The notes: generated from the letters alone by a model not told the origin. Shown: positions 9,725 to 21,216, numbered from the stretch's first letter. The stretch: DNA of 64,000 nucleotides from Primulina eburnea (GCF_022965805.1 NC_133114.1:9382261-9446260), one strand, 5' to 3'. Program-made: numbers and translations.

Positions 9725-10151
9725 AGGCCTTGTGCTAGCTTGAGAATCATTCTATCTCATTGTAAAATATAGTGTGAGTGTGTATCAAAGTTCTAAGTTT
9801 AAATATATTTCTTTCATTTTCTCAACTATGAGTGATATTTTAGTGTTGATCAAAAGTAAGTTCATGGCAAGCTAAATTTATTATGTCAAGGTGAAGAGGT
9901 GCATTCTTGGTGAAGTAAGATTGTTTATATTTTGTATATTATTTCTTTATCTCTTTTCATTTAGCTAACTTATTTTTATTGTAGGTATAAAAATTAATTA
10001 TTTGTTGTTATCAATTTACATCAAATGCTTGATACCATTAAAGTGGTTATCTTGATTTGTTGTTTAATTTTGATACAATAAATATTTCATCACTTATTAT
10101 TATATATATAGATATATATATATATATATATGTATATTTATATAATAATAT

Positions 10152-10211
10152 CATAATATTTCATTTAGGCGATAGCGTGGCTCTGCCGGTTGTTCTAAAT
10201 GAAATATTATG
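10152..10211 (+). repeat. LTR hairpin 1 (17-bp stem, 26-nt loop)
   Basis: CATAATATTTCATTTAG (10152-10168) is the exact reverse complement of 10195-10211. The 26-nt loop contains GGCTCTGCC, which can form a small inner stem. It lies about 430 nt downstream of the TATA box, so it would be in the transcribed R/U5 part. Confidence 0.75.
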
Positions 10212-10366
10212 ACTTAATACTAACATCTAACAATCTAACATTTACTTTTTCGCAATTAACTTTTATTTTTCGCATCTAACATTTACTTTCTTGCAACTAA
10301 CTTTTACTTTTCCGCAACTAACATTTACTTTATTGCAACTAACTTTTACTTTACCGCAACTAACTT
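10212..10366 (+). repeat. Minisatellite between the two LTR hairpins
   Basis: About seven imperfect copies of a 21-23 bp unit of the form AACTTTTACTTTNCCGCAACT, separating the two hairpins. Confidence 0.6.
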
Positions 10367-10440
10367 ATTAAATCAATATATTTCATTTAGGCAATAGCGT
10401 GGCTCTGCCGGTTGTTCTAAATGAAATATAATGATTTAAT
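10367..10440 (+). repeat. LTR hairpin 2 (24-bp stem, 26-nt loop)
   Basis: Arms 10367-10390 and 10417-10440 pair over 24 bp with one mismatch. The loop (10391-10416) differs from that of hairpin 1 by one base (GCAATAGC instead of GCGATAGC), while the outer stem sequences differ more. Confidence 0.75.
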
Positions 10441-10828
10441 TTAACATTTAATTTATGCAATTATTTATTTATATAGTTATAATTATAATCATAGGTACCA
10501 TATATAAAATATCGGTTAATTCGGTATTTTCTATAGTGAGAACTATATTAGATTATGTGTGTGTTTAATTTTCTTGGAACCATTATTTATGGTAGTTTCT
10601 TTTGTTTCACTTTTAGTTAAACAATATTACATAAACCAAGAATAAATCCTCAAGCCTTGACAATATTTATAATTTGTAAACTTCAGTCTTGCATTTGGTA
10701 ATCTATAAATTAATAAATTTAAACTCAAAATAACCTCTCTGTGGATCGATCTCGTACTTACGAAATATATTACTTGCAGATAACCTACACTTGGGTGAAT
10801 TATTATTTAAGTAGTAAAAATGAGATCA

Positions 10829-11368
10829 AATTTCCATGGATTTTGTGACGCACTTGCCGAGATTCTCCAGAGGTTGTGATGCGATTTGGGTCGTGATTGA
10901 TCGATTGACTAAATCTGCATGCTTTATTCCATACAAAATGACATACCGACAGGAGACCGAGTGTTCTTGAAGATTTCACCTTTCCGAGGAGTTGTCAGAT
11001 TTGGCAAGAAAAGAAAATTGTATCCACGATTTATTGGGCTATACGAGATTCTTGAGAAGATAGGAGATCGTGCCTATCGACTTGCATTGCCGCCATCTCT
11101 ATCTGGAATACATGATGTCTTTCATGTATCTATGCTGCGGAAGTATCTCCCTGATGATTCTCATATTATTCAGCCAGACGAGGCAGAACTTGACGAAAGT
11201 CTAACTCATGTCGAGAAACCGATCCAGATTATCGATTGTAAGAAAAAGCGACTCAGAACGAAGACTATTCTTTTTGTGAAAGTTCAACGGAATCGTCATG
11301 GCATTGAGGAAGCCACCTGGGAGACTGAATCAGACATGAAACAGGAGTTCCCAGACTTATTTCGTTGA
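10829..11368 (+). pseudogene. Tekay-like integrase/chromodomain remnant
   Basis: Bases from about 10840 match the start of the integrase core seen intact at 28250-28370 (M-D-F-V-T, then D-R-L-T-K-S-A-C-F). Near 10950 the sequence jumps to the region after the core ([11 protein letters not shown]), losing roughly 500 bp and shifting frame. The rest is open to TGA at 11368 and ends in a chromodomain-like tail (V-E-K-P-I-Q-I, then W-E-T-E), typical of chromoviruses. Upstream coding was displaced by the Athila-like insertion. Confidence 0.85.
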
Positions 11369-11620
11369 TGTGAGTCTTTTATTTCAGCTTCGCTATTTCA
11401 GTTGCTATTATTCAATTTATTGCATCTGTTTATTGACTCTGATATGATTGCCTGAGATTTCGGGGACGAAATCATGTCTTAGGGGGAGAGAAATATAATA
11501 CCCGATATTTTATATGTTAATCTGCGAAATGATTTATTATAAATTGATATGATTAGGAGAGGATTAATCGGGACACGATTTGATTCAGTATGTGAATATG
11601 TATGTGCGAGGACAGTACAC

Positions 11621-11860
11621 CTCGCGCATATGCGCGACCAGGAGGTGCGCATATGCGCGAGATGGCCAGAGGGCCTCGCGCATATGCGTGAAGTTAGTGC
11701 GCGCATATGCGCGTGTGCAAGGAAAGGTTGCGAGTCTAGCGAACCTCGTGCATATGCGCGCCCCATCACCGCGCATATGCGCGAGCTGCCGAGGAGGTTA
11801 TTGCCGAGACCAGTAGGTCTCGCGCATATGCGCCGAGTGATGTCGCGCATATGCGCGAGA
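11621..11860 (+). repeat. Eight copies of a CGCGCATATGCGCG palindrome in U3
   Basis: Eight copies centred on CATATG, the best being TCGCGCATATGCGCGA, a perfect 16-bp palindrome. Spacing is uneven (about 20-50 bp), and copies differ mainly by transitions at CpG sites. Overlapping ORFs here on both strands are by-products of the palindromes. Confidence 0.85.
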
Positions 11861-11900
11861 CGTGTTGCTTCAAGAGATGAGCGACCTAGCTTAAACCATT

Positions 11901-11925
11901 GGGGGGGGGGGGGGGGGGTGGGGGG
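11901..11925. repeat. Poly-G run (18 G, then TG and further G)
   Basis: An uninterrupted run of 18 G followed by TGGGGGG. It could form a G-quadruplex on the plus strand. Run length is prone to assembly error. Confidence 0.8.
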
Positions 11926-13285
11926 TAGATTGGCAAGTTTCATACTAAAATTCAGTTTGTAAGAAATCTACCCGTTAGATTTTGAATCCGACTTCAGTAC
12001 TGTATTCCTATCGACGGAGGCTTCAACTTGATGTAAGTTTTGTTACGTTTTGATATGTTTTGAAATTATGATATTGCTGGAATTCAATATACTTCATATA
12101 TGATGTTCTTGGCATATTAAACATCATAGAATCGAAGTCAGATTGAGAAAAAGATTAATTAGGGAATTGTTATGATTTTTCAGAGTATATCGATTGATAT
12201 TGGATAGATTTGAATTATTGATTGATTACATATTGGATTGGATATTGGTTATGGTTTGCAATTAATATCAGTTGAGATTGTATTGACAGGGATATTCAGA
12301 TGATTCCGTTATGCCGTTGATTTTGAATTGAATCCAGATTGATCAGATTGGTATTGATTTGAGCAGTATATTGATATGATATTATTGATATTGTCATTGC
12401 CAGATTGAGGGTTGACAGACTTTGAATTCTAGACAGGAACGACATTAGAACTGCAATAAAAGAAAGGTATAAGTCAATGTGGTACCGAGAGAACGACTAG
12501 AGTATGATATACTTGAGTTTCCCTAAATCACATATTTATTGTTATTATTTATATTGATTTGAATTGATATGCTTGTTATATTGATTTATAAAAGCATGTA
12601 TTAGATGAGTATTAGACGAGTGATCTTGTGACATAAGTGCCGATATTGATGGAATCGTCACTGGCACATTGCACATTGTCACAAGATAGTGAATTGACGA
12701 TAGTGCCATAGTCTTTGACGGATAGGTCAAGACACCGGATGTTTGGTTATATCGATTGAATAGAATTGGAGTTTCTTATATTACTGAATTCGATATAGGA
12801 ATGCCAACGTCTGGAAACCAGGATCCCTAGACTAGGATTGAGTCTAGTCTGAGACGTGGAGTCACGAGTCTGATTGACAGTTTTATATTGATTATGTTTT
12901 CAGATTTTGATACATATTACTGTTATCTTTTTCATGCTTTATATTGTTTATATGATTGCATGTTTCGTTGATTTATACTGGGATGTATATCTAACCGGAG
13001 TTATCCGGCTGTTGTCGTGTTTGTATGTGTGCATGAAAACAGGTGGGACAGGTTCGGGGTCAAGGAGATGAAGAGAGATCGTGATTAGAGTGGAGACTAC
13101 GGACTTTTATTAGAGATAGGGTTTGGAACACTTGATATGTAGTTATTAAACCTTAGTTTGAATGATTGTATAAAGTACAAGACTTGTACTTTTAATACTG
13201 ACATGTATATTAGACCCTGTTTATTATAATGGATTAAATTGTCCCAATGATGATTAAGAACATGATTAGCGTCCGGGTCCCCACA

Positions 13286-13599
13286 GTTTATTTGCATTTC
13301 AAATGTTGTTTTTTAATTTGTTTGCTTTCAAATATGCGCTCTCATCTTTCACAATATATGTTTTAATAAGTATAAAATATTTGCTCCAGAATCATTGATC
13401 ATTTCTTCGCTTTGTGCTCATGTGTTACGATTGTACATAATTATAATCTACTTATTTATCAATCCTTGTGAGCTTTGAACTCCTAATATGTGTTATTCAT
13501 GGTGACATAAAAAAATATAATTACAAGACTTGAATATTTATGTGTTGCTCTTCTTGAGCTTAGATGATTTCAAGTGCCTGAGTTAGTCGTTCTTGTTGT
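13286..13599. other. AT-rich spacer, nothing recognised
   Basis: Between the Tekay remnant LTR and the first FolD-array unit. No ORF, repeat or RNA gene was recognised. It may be intron sequence of the FolD-derived locus. Confidence 0.5.
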
Positions 13600-14981
13600 T
13601 AGGTAATGAAAGACTTCTCAAATGAATGTATATAATAAAGTTGGAATCAAGTCTACTAATTTGGACCTGTCAGAGGACATGGATGAGGCACAATTAATTG
13701 TCAAAGTCCATGAATTGAATGTGAAACCTAATGTTCATGGTAGTTTTCGAGCTTGTAGATGCATATTCATACAATTTTTTCTGCATTTTTTACATTATTT
13801 TTTCTCTTGTTTTTTTTGGCTACGTATGTCGTTGTTGCAGGTGTCAAAAGCTAAATAAAGGAACTTTTAAGTGAACTATCGATTTTTTCCATCTTTTAAT
13901 TATTGGCACAATAAGATGAAAGTGACATATCATTTGTTTGTTCTTTATACCCCAAAAAGATAACTCTTGATGCATTCAAATGTCATTATACAGACATTCA
14001 CATTCAAAGGCACGTGCACAATGATTGATGGTACGAAAAAGATAATTCTAAAAGAGAATTTCTTGTTTTTTCCCATGAAAAAATAAGATACCCTAATATA
14101 TCTGCACAATGCTTGATGGTACATAAAGATAATTCTAAACGAAAATTTCTTGGTTTTTTATTGTTGGATAATGGAAAATTTCTCAAAGGAGGGCACATAA
14201 TAAATTTGGAATCGAGTCTATTGCTTGGAACCTGTGAGATGACATAGCCGAGGCATAATTAATCGAAAAGCCCATGAATTGAATGTTAACCCTAATGTTT
14301 ATGGTAGTTTCCGAAATTGTGTACATATAGACATACTGATTATTTTTATCTTTTCATTTTTTCGTTACATGGTTTTTTCTCTTGTGATTTTTTTGGGTAT
14401 GTATGTCATTATTGCAGGTATAGATATATAAATAAAGAGAAAGTTTTAAGAATATTATTTCTTCCCATCTTTCAAATATTGACATGTTACGATAAAAAGA
14501 GAAAATTTTTTGTTTGCTCCTTACCACCCCAAAGGGAGAAATATTGATGATTCAAATGTCATTATACGAACACCCATATTCACATGTATATTCATAATGC
14601 TTGATGGTACGAAAATATAATTTTGAAGTAAATTTTTTTTTTTTTTTTGGATTATGGAAGACTTCTCAAAAGAGAACACATAATAAAGATGGAATTAAGT
14701 TCATTGATTCGGACCTGTCAGAGGAAAAAGTTGAGGTAGAATTAATCGCCAAAGTCCATGAATTGAATGTGAACACTAATGTTCATGGTAGTTTCCGAGC
14801 TTGTGGGCACATACACGTACTTAATTTTTTTTTATCTCTACACTTTTTTATTATATTATTTTCTCTTGTGATTGTTTTGGGTGTATGTCATTGTTGCATG
14901 TATACAAATATAAATAGAGAAAAAATTTTAAGCGAAACATCATTTCTTCTCATCCTTCAAATATTGACATGTTACGATGAA
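13600..14981 (+). pseudogene. FolD-derived tandem array, units 1-3
   Basis: Three degenerate units, with matching points at 13709, 14273 and 14757 (spacing 564 and 484). Each has an open stretch reading like V-G-I-K-S, then L-S-E-D, then E-L-I-A-K-V-H-E-L-N-V-N-x-N-V-H-G, followed by a GT donor. About 100-150 bp later an acceptor-like TTGCAG leads to I-N-x-E-K-I-L-S-E. This is the order of two consecutive exons of the bifunctional methylenetetrahydrofolate dehydrogenase/cyclohydrolase (FolD), and the first matches the FolD signature E-x-[EQK]-[LIVM]2-x2-[LIVM]-x2-L-N-x-N. The catalytic part and most of the protein are missing, so no functional enzyme can be made. The longest open copy is 14601-14990. 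Confidence 0.6.
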
Positions 14982-15303
14982 AAAGGTTAGGGGAGAATTG
15001 GGGAAAAATCCCTATTCAGAAAGTGGAACTTGAGTTCAGTCCCTAGCTCAGAAATATTTTAGCTGCACTCCCTGACACATGGAAAAATTTATTTTGCACT
15101 CCCTATAGTATTTAGCGACGGTTTAAGACAACCGTCGCTATATAAAGCGACGGTTAAACCGTCGCTAAATATAGCAACAGAAACGTAAACCCTTCGCTAA
15201 GTTTAAAATGCGACGGTTTTTGATTTCTGTCGCTAATAGCGACGGTTTAATTACAAACCGTCGCAAATTTATCCATTTTTTAAAATTTTTCTCTTACACT
15301 TGG

Positions 15304-17138
15304 GTACATAAATTGAGAATTTGAGCATATATTCTGAGGAACTACTAACAAAAAAATGCAAAATCATGTCTCGATTTAATGAAGTAAGAGTTGGGAAATC
15401 AACTCTTTACCATGGTTTTAATCTACCTAACACAAGTCAGTAGCATAATAATTTCCAGCACAAAATAGGTTAATATTATCAAGCATACCATCACAATAAT
15501 TTCAGTATATTTCATACACTATTAAGCACATAAATTGGGAATTTGAGCATATATTCCAAGAAGAACTACTAGCATAAAAATTCAAACTCATATCTCAATT
15601 TATTGAGTAAGAGTTAGGAAACCAACTAATTACCATGATTTTAATATACCTAACAAAAGTTGATATCATAATAATACTCCGCACAAAATAGGTTAATTTC
15701 ATCACACAAACACAACAATTTTAGTATATTTCGTACTCTATTAGATACATAAATTGAGAATTTGAGCACATATTCCGAGGGAGACCACTAGCATAAAAAA
15801 GTAAACTCATATCTCAATTTATTGAGTAAGAGTTGGGAAAGCAACTCATTACCATGATTTTAATCTACATAACAAAAGTCAATATCATAATAATATTCAG
15901 CACAAAATAGGGTAATTTCACTATACAACCAAAACAATTTCAGTATATTTTATATTATATTAGGTACATAAATTGAGAATTTGAACATAAATTTCGAGAG
16001 AAACCACTAACATAAAAATGCAAACTCGTGTCTCAATTTAATGAGTAAGAGTTGAGAAACAACTCATTACCATGATTTTAAGCTATTTAACAAAAGTAAA
16101 TATCATAATAATATTCAGAACAAAATAAGTTTATTCAAGTATACAACCACAACAATTTCAGTATATTTCGTACTCTATTGGGTATATAAATTGAAAATTT
16201 GAGCATATATTACAAGGGGAACCAGTATCATAAAAAAGCAAACTCGTGTCTCGGTCTATTGATTAAGATTTAGGAAGCCAACTCCTTACCATGATTTTAA
16301 TCTACCGAACAAAAGTCAATATCATAATAATATTTAGCACAAAATAGGGTAATTCCACCATACAACCACAACAATTTCAATATTTTTTTATGTATTATAT
16401 TGGGTACATGAATTGAGAATTTAAACATAAATTTTTAGAGAAACCACTAGCATAAAAATGCAAATTCATGCCTCAATTTTAATGGGTAAGAGTTGAGAAA
16501 TCAACTTTTTACCATGATAAAAGTCCACCTAACACAACAATTTCAGTATACAACCACTACAATTTAAGTATATTCCGTACTCTATTATGTACATAAATTG
16601 AGAATTTGAGCATATATTCTTAGATGAACTACTAACAAAAAAAATGCAAAATCATGTCTCGATTTAATGAGGTAATAGTTGGGAAATCAACTCTTTACCA
16701 TGGTTTTAATCCACCTAACACAAGTCAGTAGCATAATAATTTCCAGCACAAAATAGGTTAATTCAAGCATACAATCACAATAATTTTAGTATATTTCATA
16801 CACTATTGAGCACATAAATTGGGAATTTGAGCATATATTCCAAGGAGAACTACTAGCATAAAAAATCAAACTCATATCTCAATTTATTGAGTAAGAGTTA
16901 GGAAAGCAACTACTTACCATGATTTTAATATACCTAACAAAAGTTGATATCATAATAATACTCAGCACAAAATAGGTTAATTTCATCACACAAACACAAC
17001 AATTTTAGTATATTTCGTACTCTATTAGATACATAAATTGAGAATTTGAGCACATATTCCGAGGGGGACCACTAGCATAAAAAAGTAAACTCATATCTCA
17101 ATTTATTGAGTAAGAGTTGGGAAAGCAACTCATTACCA
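15304..17138. repeat. About 220-bp tandem subrepeats in the left arm
   Basis: Nine units recognised by the phrase ATAAATTGAGAATTTGAGCA at about 15307, 15529, 15745, 15962, 16182, 16406, 16591, 16811 and 17030. The first three units recur as the last three (15307 and 16591 share private variants), a higher-order period of about 1.28 kb. The right arm repeats the same series in reverse order. Confidence 0.8.
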
Positions 17139-17245
17139 TGACAAATTATGTACCTAATATAATATGAAATATACTGAAATTGTTATTACCCTATTTTGTG
17201 CTGAATATTATTTTGATATTGACTTTTGTTATGTAGATTAAAATC

Positions 17246-19080
17246 ATGGTAATGAGTTGCTTTCCCAACTCTTACTCAATAAATTGAGATATGAGTTTAC
17301 TTTTTTATGCTAGTGGTCCCCCTCGGAATATGTGCTCAAATTCTCAATTTATGTATCTAATAGAGTACGAAATATACTAAAATTGTTGTGTTTGTGTGAT
17401 GAAATTAACCTATTTTGTGCTGAGTATTATTATGATATCAACTTTTGTTAGGTATATTAAAATCATGGTAAGTAGTGGTTTCCTAACTCTTACTCAATAA
17501 ATTGATATATGAGTTTGAATTTTTATGCTAGTAGTTCTTCTTGGAATATATGCTCAAATTCCCAATTTATGTGCTCAATAGTGTATGAAATATACTGAAA
17601 TTATTGTGATTGTATGCTTGAATTAGCCTATTTTGTGCTGGAAATTATTATGCTACTGACTTGTGTTAGGTGGATTAAAACCATGGTAAAGAGTTGATTT
17701 CCCAACTATTACCTCATTAAATCGAGACATGATTTTGCATTTTTTTGTTAGTAGTTCATCTAAGAATATATGCTCAGATTCTCAATTTATGTACACAACA
17801 GAGTACGGAATATACTTAAATTGTAGTGGTTGTATACTGAAATTGTTGTGTTAAGTAGACTTTTATCATGGTAAAAAGTTGATTTCTCAACTCTTACCCA
17901 TTAAAATTGAGGCATGAATTTGCATTTTTATGCTAGTGGTTTCTCTAAAAATATATGTTTAAATTCTCAATTCATGTACCCAATATAATACATAAAAAAA
18001 TATTGAAATTGTTGTGGTTGTATGGTGGAATTATCCTATTTTGTGCTAAATATTATTATGATATTAACTTTTGTTCGGTAGATTAAAATCATGGTAATGA
18101 ATTGGCTTCCCAAATCTTAATCAATAGACCGAGACACGAGTTTGCTTTTTTATGATACTGGTTCCCCTTGTAATATATGCTCAAATTTTCAATTTATATA
18201 CCCAATAGAGTACGAAATATACTGAAATTGTTGTGGTTGTATACTTAAATAAACTTATTTTGTTCTGAATATTATTATGATATTTACTTTTGTTAAATAG
18301 CTTAAAATCTTGGTAATGAGTTGTTTCTCAACTCTTACTCATTAAATTGAGACACGAGTTTGCGTTTTTATGTTAGTAGTTTCCCTCGAAATTTATGCTC
18401 AAATTCTCAATTTGTGTACCTAATATAATATGAAATATACTGAAATTGTTTTGGTTGTATGGTGAAATTATCCTATTTTGTGCTGAATATTATTATGATA
18501 TTGACTTTTGTTATATAGATTAAAATCATGGTAAGGAGTTGCTTTCCCAACTCTTACTCAATAAATTGATATATGAGTTTACTTTTTTATGCTAGTGGTC
18601 CCAATCGGAATATGTGCTCAAATTCTCAATTTATGTATCTAATAGAGTACGAAATATACTAAAATTGTTGTGTTTGTGTGATGAAATTAACTTATTTTGT
18701 GCTGAGTATTATTATGATATCAACTTTTGTTAGGTATATTAAAATCAAGGTAAGTAGTTGATTTCCTAACTCTTACTCAATAAATTGAGATATGAGTTTG
18801 AATTTTTATGCTAGTAGTTTTCTTGGAATATATGCTCAAATTCCCAATTTATGTGCTCAATATTGTATGAAATATACTGAAATTATTGTGATAGTATGCT
18901 TCAATTAACCTATTTTGTGCTGGAAATTATTATGCTATTGACTTGTGTTAGGTGGATTAAAACCATGGTAAAGAGTTGATTTCCCAACTCTTACTTCATT
19001 AAATCGAGACATTATTTTGCATTTTTTTGTCAGTAGTTCCTCTCAGAATATATGCTCAAATTTTCAATTTTTTTGTTAGT
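17246..19080. repeat. Mirror series of about 220-bp subrepeats in the right arm
   Basis: Reverse-complement counterpart of the left-arm series, in the same order outward from the centre, with scattered substitutions. Confidence 0.8.
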
Positions 19081-19466
19081 AGTTCCTCTCAGAATATATG
19101 TACCCAAGTGTAAGACAAAAATTTTAAAAAACGGATACATTTGCGACGGTTTTTGATTAAACCGTCGCTATTAGTGACGGAAAGCAAAAACCGTCGCATT
19201 TTAAACTTAGCGAAGGGTTTACTTTTCTGTTGCTATATCTAGCGACGGTTTAACCGTCGCTTTAAATAGCGACGGTGTTTCTTAAACCGTCGCTAAATAC
19301 TATTTTTTTTACCATCAGCGAGTGCAAAATAAATTTTTCTATGTGTCAGGGAGTGCAGCTAAAATATTTCTGAGCTAGGGACTGAACTCAAGTTCCACTT
19401 TCTGAATAGGGATTTTTCCCCAATTCTCCCAAAGGTTAGTTCCTTATGCCACCAAGGAAGAACTAT

Positions 19467-20674
19467 GTGTTTTTTTTTAAAAAAAATAATATAATTTTTA
19501 AAATTAATTTCAAAAATAATTTTAAAAAAATATGTTTGTAAAACTAACTCAATCTGCACTTACGAAGCGCGGACGCTGCTCACGTGGAGCAGCGTCCGTG
19601 CTTCGTAAGCGCGGACGCTGCAAATATGTGCTCCACGTCGGAGCAACAGAATATTTAGCGACAAAATTTATATCAAAACTATCGCAAAAGTTAAATTAGC
19701 GACGTTTTTACAAAACCGTCGCTTTTATAAACCGTCGCTATGCCTGGAGCCGACCCTAATTCAAGGTTCTGGTGACAGAAAACAATATTTTCGTACTCGA
19801 TAAATAATAAATTGATCAAATATATCAAATGAAAATACCCGACACCTTACCCTCTGCTCTGATGCGAAGGGCGACTAGGCTGATGGGAAGACTGGGAGGC
19901 TGCTGGAATTCTATTACTTTGAGCTCCACTACATGTCTAGACTGATATATTGAATAAAAAATCTCGAGATATAACAGTAAAATCTCGTGATATAATAGTA
20001 AAATCTCGTGATATAATAATTATAAATATCATTCTAACAATATATTGGTAGTACATTTAATATTGTTCATAAAAAAGTAGACTATAATTTATAAGTCAGC
20101 AGGATTTTCAGACTCCGTCTTGGTCGAAAATCTGCTGGCCAAACAAACCAAAGTCAGCCATCCCTGACTTACTGAACAAACCAGGTTGAATAATAAAGGT
20201 ACCTGAAAAAACTTATTTCGTGATGAATTTTTTTCTGTTTTTTTTTTCAATGTCTTCACTACAACAAAAATGGTTTTTCGCAGCGAGCAAATTCTTTTCT
20301 GCAGCGTACATTGCATGCTGCAAAGATGCAAGCCGTTGAAAGTTCAAGATTATCCGCGGCATACATGTATATGTTGTTAATACTATTATTAGCATGCAAT
20401 GTACGACGTAAATGGAAATAGCAAAATTTCGGCATACCGACGGTTTGTTCCATCGCTGATTCAATTGTAGCGACGGTATTTAAAAACTGTCGGTGATTCA
20501 ATTTTAGCAACGATTTTGATATATATTCGGCCGCGCTTACGAAGCACGGACTCTGCTCCACGTGAGCAGCGTCCGCGCTTCGTAAGCACGGACTGGGTTA
20601 GTTTTGCAAACGTTTTTTTTAAAAATTATTTTTGAAATTAATTTTAAAAATTATATTATTTTCCAAAAAAATCC
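19467..20674. mobile_element. Small Mutator-like element, 1208 bp, 9-bp TSD
   Basis: AAGAACTAT is duplicated at 19458-19466 and 20675-20683. Removing the element plus one duplicate restores the array phrase found elsewhere (GAGAACTATTGATGC), so the limits are firm. Terminal inverted repeats of about 150 bp are AT-rich at the tips (AATAATATAATTTTTAAAAT), then GC-rich (TACGAAGCGCGGACGCTGC, containing the palindromic GCTCACGTGGAGC). The interior has GCGACGG-type motifs near 19675-19740 and 20440-20520. No transposase ORF was seen. Confidence 0.8.
20257..20272 (+). other. CACTA-like terminus inside the small MULE
   Basis: CACTACAACAAAAATG matches the usual CACTA (En/Spm) terminal inverted repeat and is followed by short repeats with GCAGCG. 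No matching opposite terminus was found, so it may be a captured fragment. Confidence 0.4.
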
Positions 20675-20683
20675 AAGAACTAT

Positions 20684-21216
20684 TGATGCATTCAAATACT
20701 ACTGTAGGAACACCCACATTCACAGGTACATATATAATGTTTGATAGTACGAAAAAAATAATTAATTCTGAAAGAGAATTTTTTTTTTCTACATGAGAAA
20801 ACATGTTATCTTGACTTTTCCGCACAATACTTGGTACATAAAAATAATTCTAAAGGAGAATTTCTTATTTTTTATTGTTGTATAATGGAAGACTTCTCAA
20901 TGGAAGGCATATAATGAAGTTGGAATCAAGTCCATTGCTTCAAAACTGTCTGAGGACATAGCTAAGGCAGAATTGATCGCCAAAGTCTATGAATTGAATG
21001 TGAACCCTAATGTTTATTGTAGTTTCTGAGCTAATGGGCATCTAGGCATACTGATTTTTTTATCTTTGTATTTTTATCCCATGATTTTTTCTCTTGTAAT
21101 TTTTTATGTGTATGTATTTTAATGTTGAAGGTATAAAAATATAAATAAAAGAAAAATTTTAAGCGAAATATCATTTCTTCCCATTCTTCAAATATTGACA
21201 CATTACGATGAAATAG
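20684..21216 (+). pseudogene. FolD-derived tandem array, unit 4
   Basis: Continues the array after the two Mutator-like insertions. The matching point is at 20988, with the same exon-like stretch (V-G-I-K-S, then E-L-I-A-K-V-Y-E-L-N-V-N) and a later E-K-I-L-S-E-like stretch near 21150. Interrupted at 21217 by a solo LTR. Confidence 0.6.

Larger units (their letters stand above)
2370..10828 (+). mobile_element. Athila-like Ty3 retrotransposon with accessory genes (5' part missing)
   Basis: Reading left to right: the end of gag and a full pol (2370-6089), a 176-codon nucleic-acid-binding-like ORF (6227-6757), an intronless LOG gene (7059-7688), a 1.4-kb noncoding stretch, a polypurine tract (9133-9143) and a 3' LTR (9144-10828). 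The 5' LTR and most of gag lie left of the window, cut off by element A. The pol protease-RT-RNase H-integrase order and the aspartic protease written as D-L-G-A fit the Athila/Tat branch. The right edge abuts Tekay integrase coding sequence. The last 11 nt also align with that integrase, so the junction could lie anywhere in 10817-10828. Confidence 0.75.
9144..10828 (+). repeat. 3' LTR of the Athila-like element (about 1685 bp)
   Basis: It starts TGATGAAAC right after the polypurine tract and ends GAGATCA, giving TGAT...ATCA ends. It holds an inverted repeat at its start (arms about 9145-9160 and 9193-9208), a TATA box at 9716, two matching hairpins with a minisatellite between them, and near its end a CTCTGTGGATCGATC phrase of the kind often seen late in Athila/Tat LTRs. 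No second LTR is available in the window, so the limits are inferred. Confidence 0.65.
11494..13285 (+). repeat. 3' LTR of the Tekay remnant (1792 bp)
   Basis: It begins TATAATACCCG (the usual TG is mutated to TA) directly after the polypurine tract AGGGGGAGAGAAA (11481-11493) and ends GGGTCCCCACA, the same terminus as the complete Tekay element at 22694-31216. It contains a palindrome cluster and a poly-G run. Confidence 0.8.
14991..19430. mobile_element. Palindromic (foldback) Mutator-like element, 4440 bp, 9-bp TSD
   Basis: The 9-bp direct repeat AAAGGTTAG flanks it at 14982-14990 and 19431-19439. Terminal inverted repeats begin GGGAGAATTGGGG and end CCCCAATTCTCCC. The inverted arms cover nearly the whole element (about 14991-17138 and 17246-19430) with a loop of about 107 bp. 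No transposase or other ORF is present, so it is non-autonomous. A 9-bp TSD with long TIRs is the Mutator (MULE) hallmark. The subterminal parts (about 15110-15270 and 19140-19300) hold many GCGACGGTTT/AAACCGTCGC motifs. Arms this long would give long hairpin RNA if transcribed. Confidence 0.85.

Noticed and set aside
11621..11860. CRISPR-like array of repeats
   Set aside because: The repeats are palindromic promoter-proximal motifs with uneven spacing inside a plant LTR; no cas genes and a eukaryotic context.
11479..11962. Overlapping ORFs on both strands rich in A-H-M-R and R-I-C-A repeats
   Set aside because: They arise from the CATATG palindrome cluster being open in several frames; the sequence is LTR.
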